Source: Oscillospiraceae bacterium (GTDB lineage: Bacteria > Bacillota > Clostridia > Oscillospirales > Oscillospiraceae). Taken from it: 33,307 bases of DNA. Position numbers and translations under genes: made by a program. The stretch spans positions 1 through 33,307 of the forward strand of contig JAFWTG010000027.1 in NCBI GenBank assembly GCA_017519005.1, read 5' to 3'. Positions within the stretch are counted from its first letter, which is position 1. Each line of letters starts with the position of its first letter. Shown one piece after another: positions 1 to 6,944 of this stretch. A model generated the notes under the pieces. It did not search any database. It was not told where the DNA came from and was given only the letters and a program-made list of their open reading frames with translations.

Positions 1-398
<398 letters not shown>

Positions 399-409
399 GC
401 GTCCAGCGC

Positions 410-453
410 AGCGAGAAAAAGCTCCGTCCGGAAGGACGGAGCTTTTTCTCGCT
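410..453. terminator. Perfect 20-bp hairpin terminator between gap and the YolD-like gene
   Basis: Arms at 410-429 and 434-453 are exact reverse complements around a GGAA loop. Each arm carries a run of five A or T, so the hairpin has a U-tract in both directions. It can end gap on the plus strand and the convergent YolD-like gene, whose stop lies at 458-460, on the minus strand. Confidence 0.93.
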
Positions 454-457
454 GAAA

Positions 458-871
458 TCAGAGCAAGCGCAGGTTCAGAATCGCGTCGATGGGAATGACG
501 GAGCGGTCCTCCAGCTCCAGCAGGCGGTAGACCGGGTCCACCCGGCGGACGCTGAGGGTCTGCGTCCGGTATTCTCCGCCCAGCTTCAGCGCGTCCGGCT
601 CGAACCAGGTCAGCTCCACCGCGGCCGATGCGCCGGCGGGCTCGGTCAGCTCCGCCAGGCGCTTCAGATCCTCGTTGAGCAGCTGCAGGGCGTCCTCATC
701 CAGCTCGATCTGCCGGGCGGTCAGCCTGGCCGCCTCCCGGATGACCCCCTCGTAGCCCGTCAGAGCCGCAAAGGGGGAGAACTGGGCCGCCCGTTCCTCC
801 ATGGGCATGGGCGGATGCCGCCGCGAGACAGGGCGCTCCAGATGGATGATGTCGTCGTATTTCCCGGCCAT
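458..871 (-). CDS. YolD-like family protein
   Basis: A 137-residue protein with the layout of YolD-like proteins of Firmicutes: the N-terminal block PMPMEERAAQFSPFAAL, then GYEGVIREAARLT, a helical segment rich in Leu and Glu (about residues 50-75), and a C-terminal beta-rich half ending in IPIDAILNL. YolD proteins often lie beside Y-family DNA polymerases (UvrX/ImuB type) and are thought to belong to the damage response, but their biochemical role is not settled. No polymerase is nearby here; the upstream gene on the same strand is the kinase-CYTH protein, 30 bases away, so the two probably form one transcript. The ATG at 871 is preceded by a GGAAG ribosome site. Family assignment is by recognised sequence pattern. 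Confidence 0.82.
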   Translation of the reverse strand: MAGKYDDIIHLERPVSRRHPPMPMEERAAQFSPFAALTGYEGVIREAARLTARQIELDEDALQLLNEDLKRLAELTEPAGASAAVELTWFEPDALKLGGEYRTQTLSVRRVDPVYRLLELEDRSVIPIDAILNLRLL

Positions 872-901
872 GGCGGGGCTTCCTTTCGGCTGCTGCCGGG
901 C

Positions 902-2011
902 TCAGAGGGACTGACGCCTGGCCAGGGTCCGGTTTTTGTATTCGTAGTCGCCGGTGACCTCCCGCAGGACCTGAATCTCCGGCGGCAGCTCCACCGCGTC
1001 CTCGTCGTTGCCGGCGTAGGCGAACATCACGGCCCGCTCCCGGGAGAAGGGATAGACGTCGATCTCGAAGCGCTCCCGCCCCCAGTTGAAGCGGTACTTG
1101 ACCTTGTGCACCGGCTGCAGTTCCTGCTCCACCTCCAGGAGATACTTCTTGTACTCCTTGAAGGAAATGGGCCGCTCGGTGTCCCACATGGTTCCGTCCT
1201 CCATGCGGTGCTTCTCCGTATAGAAGTAGAGGTAGTCGGAGCCGTTCTTCTGCTTGCGGACCCGGCGCTCGATGTTGGGATTCGTCATCACCAGATAGTC
1301 CTGGGTCATCTCGAAGGGCACGGCGCCGTACTTCACCACCAGCTGGTTCATGTCCGGCATGGCGATCAGGTACTTGTGCTTCTTGTCCATGGGCTCGGGG
1401 CGGCCCACGATGCGGAAAATCTCCCGCATGGCCCGCTGGATCTTCTTCTCGAAGTTCACGTCGTTGTCCACGATTTTCAGATTGGGGTGAGCGCTCCAGG
1501 CCCGGAGGGTCCGGTCGTCCATCTCCACGGCGGAGTCCAGGCTCTCGGTGCGGGCGTTGTTGTCCAGATTGTAGGCAAACTCCGCCCCCTTGGCGCAGGT
1601 GACCAGGTGGATCACCGCGTCGTATTTTGCCATGACGGTCTGGGTGGTGAGGCCGAAGCGGCGGATCACCTGCTCAAACTCCTCGTCGGTGATGTAGGCC
1701 TTGTCGTCCAGCAGGGCCCGGTCGTAGACGATCAGCACGTTGGGCTCCGGCACGGCCTCGGCGGCCTGGAGGGCCAGCTGCTCCTTGTGGAGCTGGTCGG
1801 CCACCACGTAGTCCTGGAACTCCAGCATGGACAGGCAGTTGCCGAAGGGCTTGATGCCGAAGCCGGAGATCAGATCCGTGGCCGTCTCGGGGATGGTGAT
1901 GACCCGCCAGCCCTCGTCCTGCTTGAATTCCTTCAGAATGCGGGAGATCAGCGTCGTCTTGCCCGCCGCGGGTCCGCCGGTGAGCACGATTCTGACGATT
2001 TTCTTATCCAT
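902..2011 (-). CDS. P-loop NTPase/kinase fused to a CYTH (triphosphate-tunnel) domain
   Basis: A 369-residue protein with two parts. Residues 1 to about 180 are a P-loop NTPase: Walker A is GGPAAGKTT at 12-20, followed by VITIPETATDLI and a DRALLDDKAYI segment, as in AAA_28/NadR-type small-molecule kinases. Residues about 205-365 look like a CYTH domain, with alternating charged strands such as ERRVRKQ, YLYFYTEKHR, PVHKVKYRF and FEIDVYPF that would line the triphosphate tunnel. This pairing resembles the eukaryotic TTD14 protein (NTPase plus CYTH-like domain). The classical ExExK opening of CYTH is not obvious. The substrate is unknown; a nucleotide or polyphosphate-like ligand is inference. 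The ATG at 2011 has an AAAGGCGG ribosome site. It lies upstream of the YolD-like gene and is probably cotranscribed with it. Confidence 0.82.
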   Translation of the reverse strand: MDKKIVRIVLTGGPAAGKTTLISRILKEFKQDEGWRVITIPETATDLISGFGIKPFGNCLSMLEFQDYVVADQLHKEQLALQAAEAVPEPNVLIVYDRALLDDKAYITDEEFEQVIRRFGLTTQTVMAKYDAVIHLVTCAKGAEFAYNLDNNARTESLDSAVEMDDRTLRAWSAHPNLKIVDNDVNFEKKIQRAMREIFRIVGRPEPMDKKHKYLIAMPDMNQLVVKYGAVPFEMTQDYLVMTNPNIERRVRKQKNGSDYLYFYTEKHRMEDGTMWDTERPISFKEYKKYLLEVEQELQPVHKVKYRFNWGRERFEIDVYPFSRERAVMFAYAGNDEDAVELPPEIQVLREVTGDYEYKNRTLARRQSL

Positions 2012-2044
2012 AATCCATGCCGCCTTTCGTTTGTTTCTGGGTCT

Positions 2045-2073
2045 ATTTTAGCACAGCTTTTCCCGCTTTGCAA
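2045..2073 (-). promoter_or_regulatory. SigA-type promoter for the kinase-CYTH gene
   Basis: On the minus strand TTGCAA (2073-2068), a 17-base spacer and TAAAAT (2050-2045), with TGC just before the -10 box (extended -10). The start codon is 34 bases downstream. The REPIN-like repeat at 2102-2173 lies directly upstream of the -35 box. Confidence 0.68.
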
Positions 2074-2101
2074 CAGCAAATCGGGATTTGTCCAGCTGCT
2101 T

Positions 2102-2173
2102 CGTAGGGGCCGATGCCCACATCGGCCCTCCCGCCGACCGGGGAAAGGGCCGATGTGGGCATCGGCCCCTACG
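2102..2173. repeat. REPIN-like inverted pair of GTAG hairpins
   Basis: Two 28-base arms (2102-2129 and 2146-2173) are perfect reverse complements around a 16-base loop. Each arm also folds on itself: GTAG, then GG, then GGCCGATG, a CCCA loop and CATCGGCC. A GTAG tetranucleotide in front of a short palindrome is the hallmark of REP elements mobilised by RAYT (TnpA-REP) proteins, and a close inverted pair is the REPIN arrangement. No RAYT gene is in the window, so mobilisation in trans would be needed. It lies just upstream of the kinase-CYTH promoter. Confidence 0.8.
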
Positions 2174-2341
2174 TGATCCAAATCCGAATCGGGAGCTTTC
2201 ACAAAAAACCGGGAGATATGCAAAAAATGGCGTTACGTCAACTATTTTCGCGCCGCCGGAGAAACGCTGACTTCGATTGCGGGCTTTCCACACGGCGGGG
2301 GGAAACGCCCGCAAACCGTTGCGTCAGCAGGCCTCGCGGAC

Positions 2342-2371
2342 TGTGGAAAACCCTGTGGAAAATGTGCATAA
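2342..2371 (+). promoter_or_regulatory. Three tandem DnaA-box-like 9-mers
   Basis: TGTGGAAAA (2342-2350), TGTGGAAAA (2354-2362) and TGTGCATAA (2363-2371) lie in the same direction within 30 bases. Each differs by one base from TGTGGATAA, the reverse complement of the DnaA box TTATCCACA; the last fits the looser consensus TGTGNATAA. They sit in the 2174-2417 spacer between the pseudouridine synthase and kinase-CYTH genes, where I see no gene. DnaA binding is inference. This is not a typical oriC, since dnaA/dnaN are absent and no AT-rich unwinding region stands out. Confidence 0.4.
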
Positions 2372-2417
2372 CTTTTATTCGCAGGAAATATTCAGGCGTT
2401 TTTTGTAAACCGCCTTG

Positions 2418-3377
2418 TTATCTGCCCGGGAAGAACTCCTCCACGAAATCCACCTTTTCCACGGTGAACTCCCGGCCGTTCAGATAGGCCAGCGCGCCAG
2501 CGTCTGTGGTAAAGGCGAACTTCAGATAATAGGAATAGAGCGCCTGATACTTCCGGTCGAAGCGCTTGTCCAGCCTGCCGTACTTGCCGTCCCCCAGCAG
2601 GGGAGTCCCGGCGGCGGCCATCATGGCCCGGATCTGGTGGGTCCGGCCGGTAATCAGCTCGCACTCCACCAGGGAAAGGCCGCCCCGGCTCTCCAGGGTC
2701 CGGTAGCGGGTCACGGCGGTCTTGGCCCCGGGCTGGGGCTTCTCGGTGACGTAGACCCGGTTTTGCTTCGCGTCCTTGAAGAGATAGCCCTCCAGGGTTC
2801 CGGCCCGGGGCTTCGGGGTCCCGTGAACCACGCAGAGGTACTTTTTCTCCAGCTCCCGGTCCTTGATCTTCTGGTTCAGAATCCGCAGGGCCTCGGCGGT
2901 CTTGGCGGCGATGACGATGCCGCCGGTGTTCCGGTCGATGCGGTTGCATAGGGCGGGGGTGAAGCTGTTTTCCGCCCGGGGCTTCCATTCGCCCCTGGCG
3001 TAGAGGTAGGCCTGGATGTGGTCGATCAGGGTCTTGCCGTACTCGGCGCCGTCGTGGGGGTGGACGGCCAGGCCGGGCCGCTTGTCCACCAGCAGCAGGT
3101 TTTCGTCCTCATAGACGACGTTCAGCTTCGGGGCCGTGACGGTCAGATAGGCGTTTTCCGGCCTGGGCTCGTCGAAGAACTCGTCGTTGATATACAGTTG
3201 CAGGACGTTCCCCTCGCAGAGCCGGGTGTCCCGCTCGGCCCGTTTGCCGTCCAGCTTGATGCGCTTCAGGCGGATGTACTTCTGGGCCAGGGAGGCCGGC
3301 AGCAGCGGCACGGCCTTGGCCAGAAAGCGGTCCAGCCGCTGCCCGGCGTCGTTTTTGGTAATCGTGATTTCTTTCAT
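2418..3377 (-). CDS. RluA-family rRNA/tRNA pseudouridine synthase
   Basis: A 319-residue enzyme of the RluA/RluC/RluD family, which isomerises uridine to pseudouridine in structured RNA. Residues 1 to about 65 form an S4-like RNA-binding domain. The catalytic domain follows, with VDKRPGLAVHP (about residue 97) and the active-site motif NRIDRNTGG near residue 145, whose Asp is the catalytic nucleophile. GRTHQIRAMMA near residue 245 is the conserved RTHQIR block. The usual family HR(L/I)D appears here as NRID. The length is normal for the family. The ATG at 3377 has a GGAGGTG ribosome site. The exact target position cannot be read from sequence, so no symbol is given. Its probable promoter lies upstream of a REPIN-like repeat, which would therefore fall within the mRNA leader. 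Confidence 0.92.
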   Translation of the reverse strand: MKEITITKNDAGQRLDRFLAKAVPLLPASLAQKYIRLKRIKLDGKRAERDTRLCEGNVLQLYINDEFFDEPRPENAYLTVTAPKLNVVYEDENLLLVDKRPGLAVHPHDGAEYGKTLIDHIQAYLYARGEWKPRAENSFTPALCNRIDRNTGGIVIAAKTAEALRILNQKIKDRELEKKYLCVVHGTPKPRAGTLEGYLFKDAKQNRVYVTEKPQPGAKTAVTRYRTLESRGGLSLVECELITGRTHQIRAMMAAAGTPLLGDGKYGRLDKRFDRKYQALYSYYLKFAFTTDAGALAYLNGREFTVEKVDFVEEFFPGR

Positions 3378-3422
3378 GAAGCACCTCCGGCAGAGACGGA
3401 AATCGGGGTTTGGCGATTTGAA

Positions 3423-3494
3423 TGTAGCGCGGGCAATCTGCCCGCCCGACCCGCTTCAGCGTGCCGAAATTGCGGGCAGATTGCCCGCGCTACA
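3423..3494. repeat. REPIN-like inverted pair of GTAG hairpins (second type)
   Basis: Arms at 3423-3445 and 3472-3494 are exact 23-base reverse complements around a 26-base centre. Each arm reads TGTAGC followed by a self-palindrome GCGGGCA-ATC-TGCCCGC. It has the same plan as the element at 2102-2173 but an unrelated stem. If the minus-strand promoter at 3574-3546 is right, this structure is in the 5' leader of the pseudouridine synthase mRNA, about 45 bases before its start codon. Confidence 0.8.
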
Positions 3495-3545
3495 GACGCA
3501 CAAATCCGAATTTGGCAAACCGGCGCCTGATCGCCGCCTGTTATC

Positions 3546-3574
3546 ATCATACTCGATTTCCCTTCGTTCCGCAA
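3546..3574 (-). promoter_or_regulatory. Candidate promoter for the pseudouridine synthase gene
   Basis: On the minus strand TTGCGG (3574-3569), a 17-base spacer and TATGAT (3551-3546). The -35 box is weak, so this is a moderate call. It diverges from the strong yceD promoter 35 bases away. Confidence 0.45.
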
Positions 3575-3608
3575 GCCAAACTTTTTTGCAAAAAAAAGAA
3601 AAAAGTGT

Positions 3609-3637
3609 TTGACAAACGGCCGGTTCGCCGCTATAAT
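3609..3637 (+). promoter_or_regulatory. Consensus SigA promoter for yceD-rpmF
   Basis: A perfect TTGACA (3609-3614), a 17-base spacer and a perfect TATAAT (3632-3637). This is the best promoter in the window, fitting for a ribosomal-protein operon. The start codon of yceD is 33 bases downstream. Confidence 0.92.
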
Positions 3638-3670
3638 ATTCCAGCATGACTATGAGATTAGGAGAAAGCG

Positions 3671-4174
3671 ATGCTGCTGAACGTATCTGTCCTGAAGGAC
3701 CATCCCGGCGGCTCGATCCCTTTTGAGGTCGTTCTTGATCTGCATGAGCTTGCATTCGGTGGATGCTGTCCCGCGACCGAGCCTGTTACGGCGGTGGGAG
3801 AGGTCCGGAATACCGCCGGCGTCTACGTGCTGAGCGGCACGGTGCGCACGACCCTCCACGGGCCCTGCGACCGCTGCGCCAGGGACGTGGACAAGCCTGT
3901 GGAGTTCCCGCTCCACGCCATTCTCGCCCCCGAGCTCTCCAACGACGACGGGGAGGAGGACCCCTGGCTCTTCCTGCTGGAGGACGGCTGCGCGGATCTG
4001 GACGACATTGTCACCACCACGTTCGTACTGAGCATGGACAGCAAGTTCCTCTGCAGGGACGACTGCAAGGGACTCTGCTGCCGCTGCGGGAAGGATCTCA
4101 ACGACGGGCCCTGCGGCTGCGAGCCCGAAGCGGATCCGAGACTGGCTGTGTTACAACAGCTTTTGAAGAAGTAA
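3671..4174 (+). CDS. yceD: YceD/DUF177 family protein
   Basis: A 167-residue DUF177 protein, the family linked in bacteria and plants to accumulation of 23S rRNA and almost always encoded just before rpmF, as here (40-base gap). The central segment has the typical strand pattern with LHGPCDRCARDVDKPVEF. The C-terminal region is Cys-rich: CRDDCKGLCCRCGKDL followed by GPCGCE, which suggests a metal site; the first pair CDRC near residue 74 may take part. Some DUF177 members lack these cysteines, so zinc binding is inference. The ATG at 3671 follows AGGAGA. It is driven by the consensus promoter at 3609-3637 and cotranscribed with rpmF. Confidence 0.93.
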   Translation: MLLNVSVLKDHPGGSIPFEVVLDLHELAFGGCCPATEPVTAVGEVRNTAGVYVLSGTVRTTLHGPCDRCARDVDKPVEFPLHAILAPELSNDDGEEDPWLFLLEDGCADLDDIVTTTFVLSMDSKFLCRDDCKGLCCRCGKDLNDGPCGCEPEADPRLAVLQQLLKK

Positions 4175-4214
4175 TATGTTGCCTTAGAGGCATTCAGACC
4201 GAGGAGGTGTCACC

Positions 4215-4400
4215 ATGGCTGTTCCTAAGAGAAAGGTTTCCAAAGCAAGACGCGACAAGAGACGCAGCTCCCACTGGAAGCTGTCCGTTCCCGGCGTGGT
4301 CGCTTGCCCCCACTGCGGCGAGGCCCGTCTGCCCCACAGAGCCTGCAAGGCTTGCGGCTACTACAACGGTCGTCAGGTCATCGAAGTTGCTGCGGAGTAA
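4215..4400 (+). CDS. rpmF: 50S ribosomal protein L32
   Basis: A 61-residue protein with the L32 signature [20 protein letters not shown] and a four-Cys zinc ribbon, CPHCGE plus [10 protein letters not shown], so this is the Cys-containing (zinc-binding) form. Length is normal. A very strong ribosome site, GAGGAGGTG, precedes the ATG by five bases. It is the second gene after yceD and is followed 17 bases later by a terminator, so the two form a closed operon. Confidence 0.98.
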   Translation: MAVPKRKVSKARRDKRRSSHWKLSVPGVVACPHCGEARLPHRACKACGYYNGRQVIEVAAE

Positions 4401-4417
4401 TTTCATGTGGAATGAAA

Positions 4418-4459
4418 GCTGAGAGGAAGGCGTTGGACGACCTTCCTCTCGGCTTTTTT
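4418..4459 (+). terminator. Rho-independent terminator after rpmF
   Basis: Arms 4418-4430 and 4441-4453 pair over 13 positions with one G-U pair, around a 10-base loop, followed by six T (4454-4459). Confidence 0.93.
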
Positions 4460-4500
4460 CCGCAGTTGTGCGGAATTTACAATTTTTTTCCAAATACCGA

Positions 4501-4529
4501 TTGAAAACCCCTGCCGATTATGGCATAAT
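4501..4529 (+). promoter_or_regulatory. SigA-type promoter for der-plsY
   Basis: TTGAAA (4501-4506), a 17-base spacer and CATAAT (4524-4529). The AAAGGAGG ribosome site (4545-4552) and the ATG of der follow at once, giving a leader of roughly 20-25 bases. Confidence 0.78.
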
Positions 4530-4558
4530 AGAGGGGACCTCTGGAAAGGAGGCTGACT

Positions 4559-5887
4559 ATGTCCAAGCATTACGTCGCCATCGTGGGCAGGCCCAACGTG
4601 GGCAAGTCCATGCTCTTCAACAAGCTCACCGGCCAGCGCACGGCCATCGTGGAGGATACTCCCGGCGTCACCCGGGACCGGATCTACGGCAAGTGCGAGT
4701 GGAACGGTCGGAGCTTTGAGCTCATCGACACGGGCGGCATCGAGCCGTCCACCAATTCCGAAATGCTCCAGTTCATGCGCCGCCAGGCGGAGATCGCCAT
4801 CGAGACCGCCGAGGTCATCATCATGGTGACCGACGTGAAGGTGGGCGTCACCGCCGCCGACATGGAGGTGGCCGCCATGCTGAAGCGGAGCAAAAAGCCC
4901 GTGGCGGTGGCCGTCAACAAATGCGACGCCGTGGGTCCCGTGAACCCCGAGGTCTTTGAGTTCTACGACCTGGGCCTGGGGGATCCCGTGGAGACCTCCG
5001 CCATCCACGGCCACGGCACCGGCGATCTGCTGGATTTCATCACCGAGCATCTGTCTCCCGACGACGGGGAGGACGAGGACGACGAGGTGGTGAAGGTCGC
5101 CATCGTGGGCAAGCCCAACGTGGGCAAGTCCAGCCTGCTCAACAGGATCCTGGGCGTGGAGCGGGTCATCGTCTCCGACGAGGCCGGCACCACCCGGGAC
5201 GCCATCGACAGCTATTTTGAGAACGAGCACGGCAAGTACCTGTTCATCGACACCGCGGGCATGCGCCGCAAGTCCAAGGTGGACGACGCCATCGAAAAGT
5301 ATTCCAATATGCGCTCCATCGCGGCCATCGACCGGGCGGACGTGGTGCTGATCCTGATCGACGCCAACGAGGGCGTCACCGAGCAGGACACCAAGATCGC
5401 CGGCCTGGCCCACGAGGCAGGGAAGGCCTCCATCCTGGTGATCAACAAGTGGGACCTGGTGGACAAGGACACCCACACCATGGACAAGATGACCGAGGAA
5501 ATCCGCCAGGGGCTCAGCTATATGCCCTACGCGCCCATCCTCTTCATCTCCGCCAAGACCGGCCAGCGGGTGGACCGGCTCTATGAGCTCATCAACTACG
5601 TCAACGAGCAGGCCGCCCTCCGGGTCACCACCGGCATGCTCAACAGCCTGCTGGCCGACGCCACGGCCCGGGTCCAGCCTCCCACCGACAAGGGCCGCCG
5701 GCTGAAGATCTTCTACGCCACCCAGGCGGGGGTCAAGCCGCCGCACTTCATCTTCTTCTGCAACGACGCCAGACTGTTCCACTTCTCCTATCAGCGCTAT
5801 CTCGAAAACCAAATACGGGCGGTGTTCGGCCTGGAGGGGACTCCGGTGAAGATCACGGTCCGCCAAAGGAGTGACAAGGAAGAATGA
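4559..5887 (+). CDS. der: Ribosome-assembly GTPase Der (EngA)
   Basis: A 442-residue protein with the two tandem GTPase domains and C-terminal KH-like domain that define Der, which acts in late 50S subunit assembly. Domain 1 has GRPNVGKSM (10-18), DTGG (57-60) and NKCD near 120. Domain 2 has GKPNVGKSS (about 184-192), DTAG near 231 and NKWD near 296. The KH-like part covers about 350-442 and contains the family block PPHFIFFCN. An acidic linker (DDGEDEDDE) separates the GTPase domains. Length matches the family. The ATG is placed by AAAGGAGG six bases upstream. Its stop overlaps the plsY start by four bases (ATGA), which indicates translational coupling. Confidence 0.97.
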   Translation: MSKHYVAIVGRPNVGKSMLFNKLTGQRTAIVEDTPGVTRDRIYGKCEWNGRSFELIDTGGIEPSTNSEMLQFMRRQAEIAIETAEVIIMVTDVKVGVTAADMEVAAMLKRSKKPVAVAVNKCDAVGPVNPEVFEFYDLGLGDPVETSAIHGHGTGDLLDFITEHLSPDDGEDEDDEVVKVAIVGKPNVGKSSLLNRILGVERVIVSDEAGTTRDAIDSYFENEHGKYLFIDTAGMRRKSKVDDAIEKYSNMRSIAAIDRADVVLILIDANEGVTEQDTKIAGLAHEAGKASILVINKWDLVDKDTHTMDKMTEEIRQGLSYMPYAPILFISAKTGQRVDRLYELINYVNEQAALRVTTGMLNSLLADATARVQPPTDKGRRLKIFYATQAGVKPPHFIFFCNDARLFHFSYQRYLENQIRAVFGLEGTPVKITVRQRSDKEE

Positions 5888-6555
5888 TCGTATTCTGGTT
5901 TGCTGTCTGCGCCCTGGCCGGCTATCTGCTGGGCAGCTTCAACGGCGCGATTCTGATTTCCCGCTGGTTCCGCAAGGAGGACATCCGCACCAAGGGCAGC
6001 GGCAACGCTGGCCTGACCAACTTCTACCGCAACTACGGCGGCCTGGACACCCTGCTGGTCCTGCTGATCGACGTGGGCAAGACGGTCCTGGCCTGTTTCG
6101 TGGGCGGCTGGATCATCAAGGCGGCGGGCTTCGCCTCCGCGGACTTCCGCTTCGACTGGACCGACGAGGCCCAGATGCTCTGCGGCGGCTTCTCCGTCAT
6201 CGGCCATATTTTCCCCATCTGGTTCGGCTTTAAGGGCGGCAAGGGCATCCTGACCTGCGGCACCCTGGCGGCCTTCGTGGACTGGCGCATCATCATGACC
6301 CTGCTGGTGGTCTTCATCGCCGTCGTGCTGATCACGCGCTACGTCTCCCTGGGCTCCATCATCGCGGCCGTGGTCTATCCCTTCCTCTTCTGGATCCGCT
6401 ACCCCATCCACCAGAACGTCAGCGAGGGCACCGTCATGATGACCATTCTGGCCTTCTGCCTGGCGGGCATCGCCATCTACATGCACCATGGCAATATTGT
6501 CAGGTTACGAAACGGCACAGAAAGCAAGTTCAGCTTTCACAAGAAAAAGGAGTAG
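5884..6555 (+). CDS. plsY: Acyl-phosphate:glycerol-3-phosphate acyltransferase PlsY
   Basis: A 223-residue membrane enzyme that transfers an acyl chain from acyl-phosphate to glycerol-3-phosphate, the first step of phosphatidic acid synthesis in most Gram-positive bacteria. The three active-site motifs are visible: GSGNAGLTNFYRN near residue 39, GHIFPIWFGFKGGKG near 110, and HHGNIVRLRNGTE near the C-terminus. About five hydrophobic spans fit the known topology. The C-terminal tail FSFHKKKE is basic. The downstream gpsA supplies its substrate. The TAG stop lies inside the GTAG head of a REP-like hairpin (6552-6571), so the repeat insertion touched the gene end. Confidence 0.96.
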   Translation: MIVFWFAVCALAGYLLGSFNGAILISRWFRKEDIRTKGSGNAGLTNFYRNYGGLDTLLVLLIDVGKTVLACFVGGWIIKAAGFASADFRFDWTDEAQMLCGGFSVIGHIFPIWFGFKGGKGILTCGTLAAFVDWRIIMTLLVVFIAVVLITRYVSLGSIIAAVVYPFLFWIRYPIHQNVSEGTVMMTILAFCLAGIAIYMHHGNIVRLRNGTESKFSFHKKKE

Positions 6556-6607
6556 GGACGGCACTCTGCCGACCGCTCCCCGCTCGTAGCGGCGCACATT
6601 GTGCGCC
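6552..6607 (+). repeat. Two GTAG-headed REP-like hairpins in direct orientation
   Basis: The first has GTAG at 6552-6555 (containing the plsY stop) and stem CGGCA-CTC-TGCCG at 6559-6571. The second has GTAG at 6586-6589 and stem GGCGCAC-ATT-GTGCGCC at 6591-6607. Each is followed by the same 11-mer GCTCCCCGCTC (6575-6585 and 6612-6622), which suggests a duplicated unit. The stems are unrelated in sequence, but the plan is the same as at 2102 and 3423. They open the repeat-filled spacer 6556-7033, in which no gene is seen. Confidence 0.7.
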
Positions 6608-6628
6608 ACGTGCTCCCCGCTCCGACGA

Positions 6629-6656
6629 GGCATCAGGCAATAGGCATCAGGCATCA
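6629..6656 (+). repeat. Heptad array, unit GGCATCA x4
   Basis: Four 7-base units: GGCATCA, GGCAATA, GGCATCA, GGCATCA. Read on the minus strand the unit is TGATGCC, the same as the array at 6945-6972. The two arrays therefore face each other across 290 bases of repeats. Confidence 0.78.
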
Positions 6657-6669
6657 GGGGACGGGGGAC

Positions 6670-6706
6670 GCGGATTGCCACGGGCCGTACCGGCCCTCGC
6701 AATGAC
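6670..6706. repeat. Short dispersed-type palindromic element
   Basis: Outer complementary pentamers ATTGC (6674-6678) and GCAAT (6699-6703) enclose an inner hairpin GGGCCG-TAC-CGGCCC (6682-6696). From memory this shape (GGATTGCCAC...TCGCAATGAC) is a common intergenic repeat in clostridial genomes; that is recollection, not a search. Confidence 0.55.
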
Positions 6707-6773
6707 AGAAACGGGATGTTTCCCGCCGGAGGAGGCGGCGTCCTCGACGCCCCGCGCGGTCCCGTCCGCAAAA

Positions 6774-6814
6774 CCTCCCCTGCCAAGGGGAGGGGGACCG
6801 GCCGCAAGGCCGGT
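6774..6814. repeat. Tandem double-hairpin element
   Basis: Hairpin one is CCTCCCC (6774-6780) with GGGGAGG (6787-6793). Hairpin two is ACCGGCC (6797-6803), a GCAA loop and GGCCGGT (6808-6814). They lie three bases apart. Neither is followed by a T-tract, so this is not a normal terminator. Confidence 0.6.
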
Positions 6815-6841
6815 GGAGGGGTCTGCTCCCGCCCGGACGAA

Positions 6842-6895
6842 TGAATAATGAATAGTGAATAGTTGTGGAATCGTTCAAATAGCCATTTGAACGAT
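6842..6895 (+). repeat. Heptad array TGAATAR x3 followed by an 11-bp hairpin
   Basis: Units TGAATAA, TGAATAG, TGAATAG (6842-6862), then TTGTGGA and a perfect 11-bp hairpin (6870-6880 with 6885-6895, loop AGCC) built on TTCAAAT/ATTTGAA. Each unit carries TGA and, being 7 bases long, shifts it by one frame, so stops occur in all three frames. The same order, heptads then TGYGG then a TTCAAAT hairpin, recurs at 18131-18188 and in weaker form at 29655-29709. Confidence 0.75.
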
Positions 6896-6913
6896 GGAAA
6901 TGAAATGGACGCG

Positions 6914-6936
6914 GCCGGCAGATTGCCGGCGCTACA
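6914..6936 (-). repeat. Single REP-like hairpin, minus orientation
   Basis: On the minus strand: TGTAGC then GCCGGCA-ATC-TGCCGGC. Against the arm at 3423-3445 it differs only by one swapped base pair in the stem (G to C on one side, C to G on the other), which keeps the fold. Confidence 0.75.
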
Positions 6937-6944
6937 GGCGGGTC

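Noticed and set aside
815-2176. A 453-residue plus-strand frame opposite the kinase-CYTH gene
   Set aside because: It is a His/Val/Leu/Gly-rich mirror of a well-recognised gene on the other strand, caused by high third-position GC.
2342-2371. Chromosomal replication origin (oriC)
   Set aside because: Only three imperfect boxes, no AT-rich unwinding stretch and no dnaA, dnaN, rpmH or gyrB nearby; kept only as a DnaA-box-like cluster.
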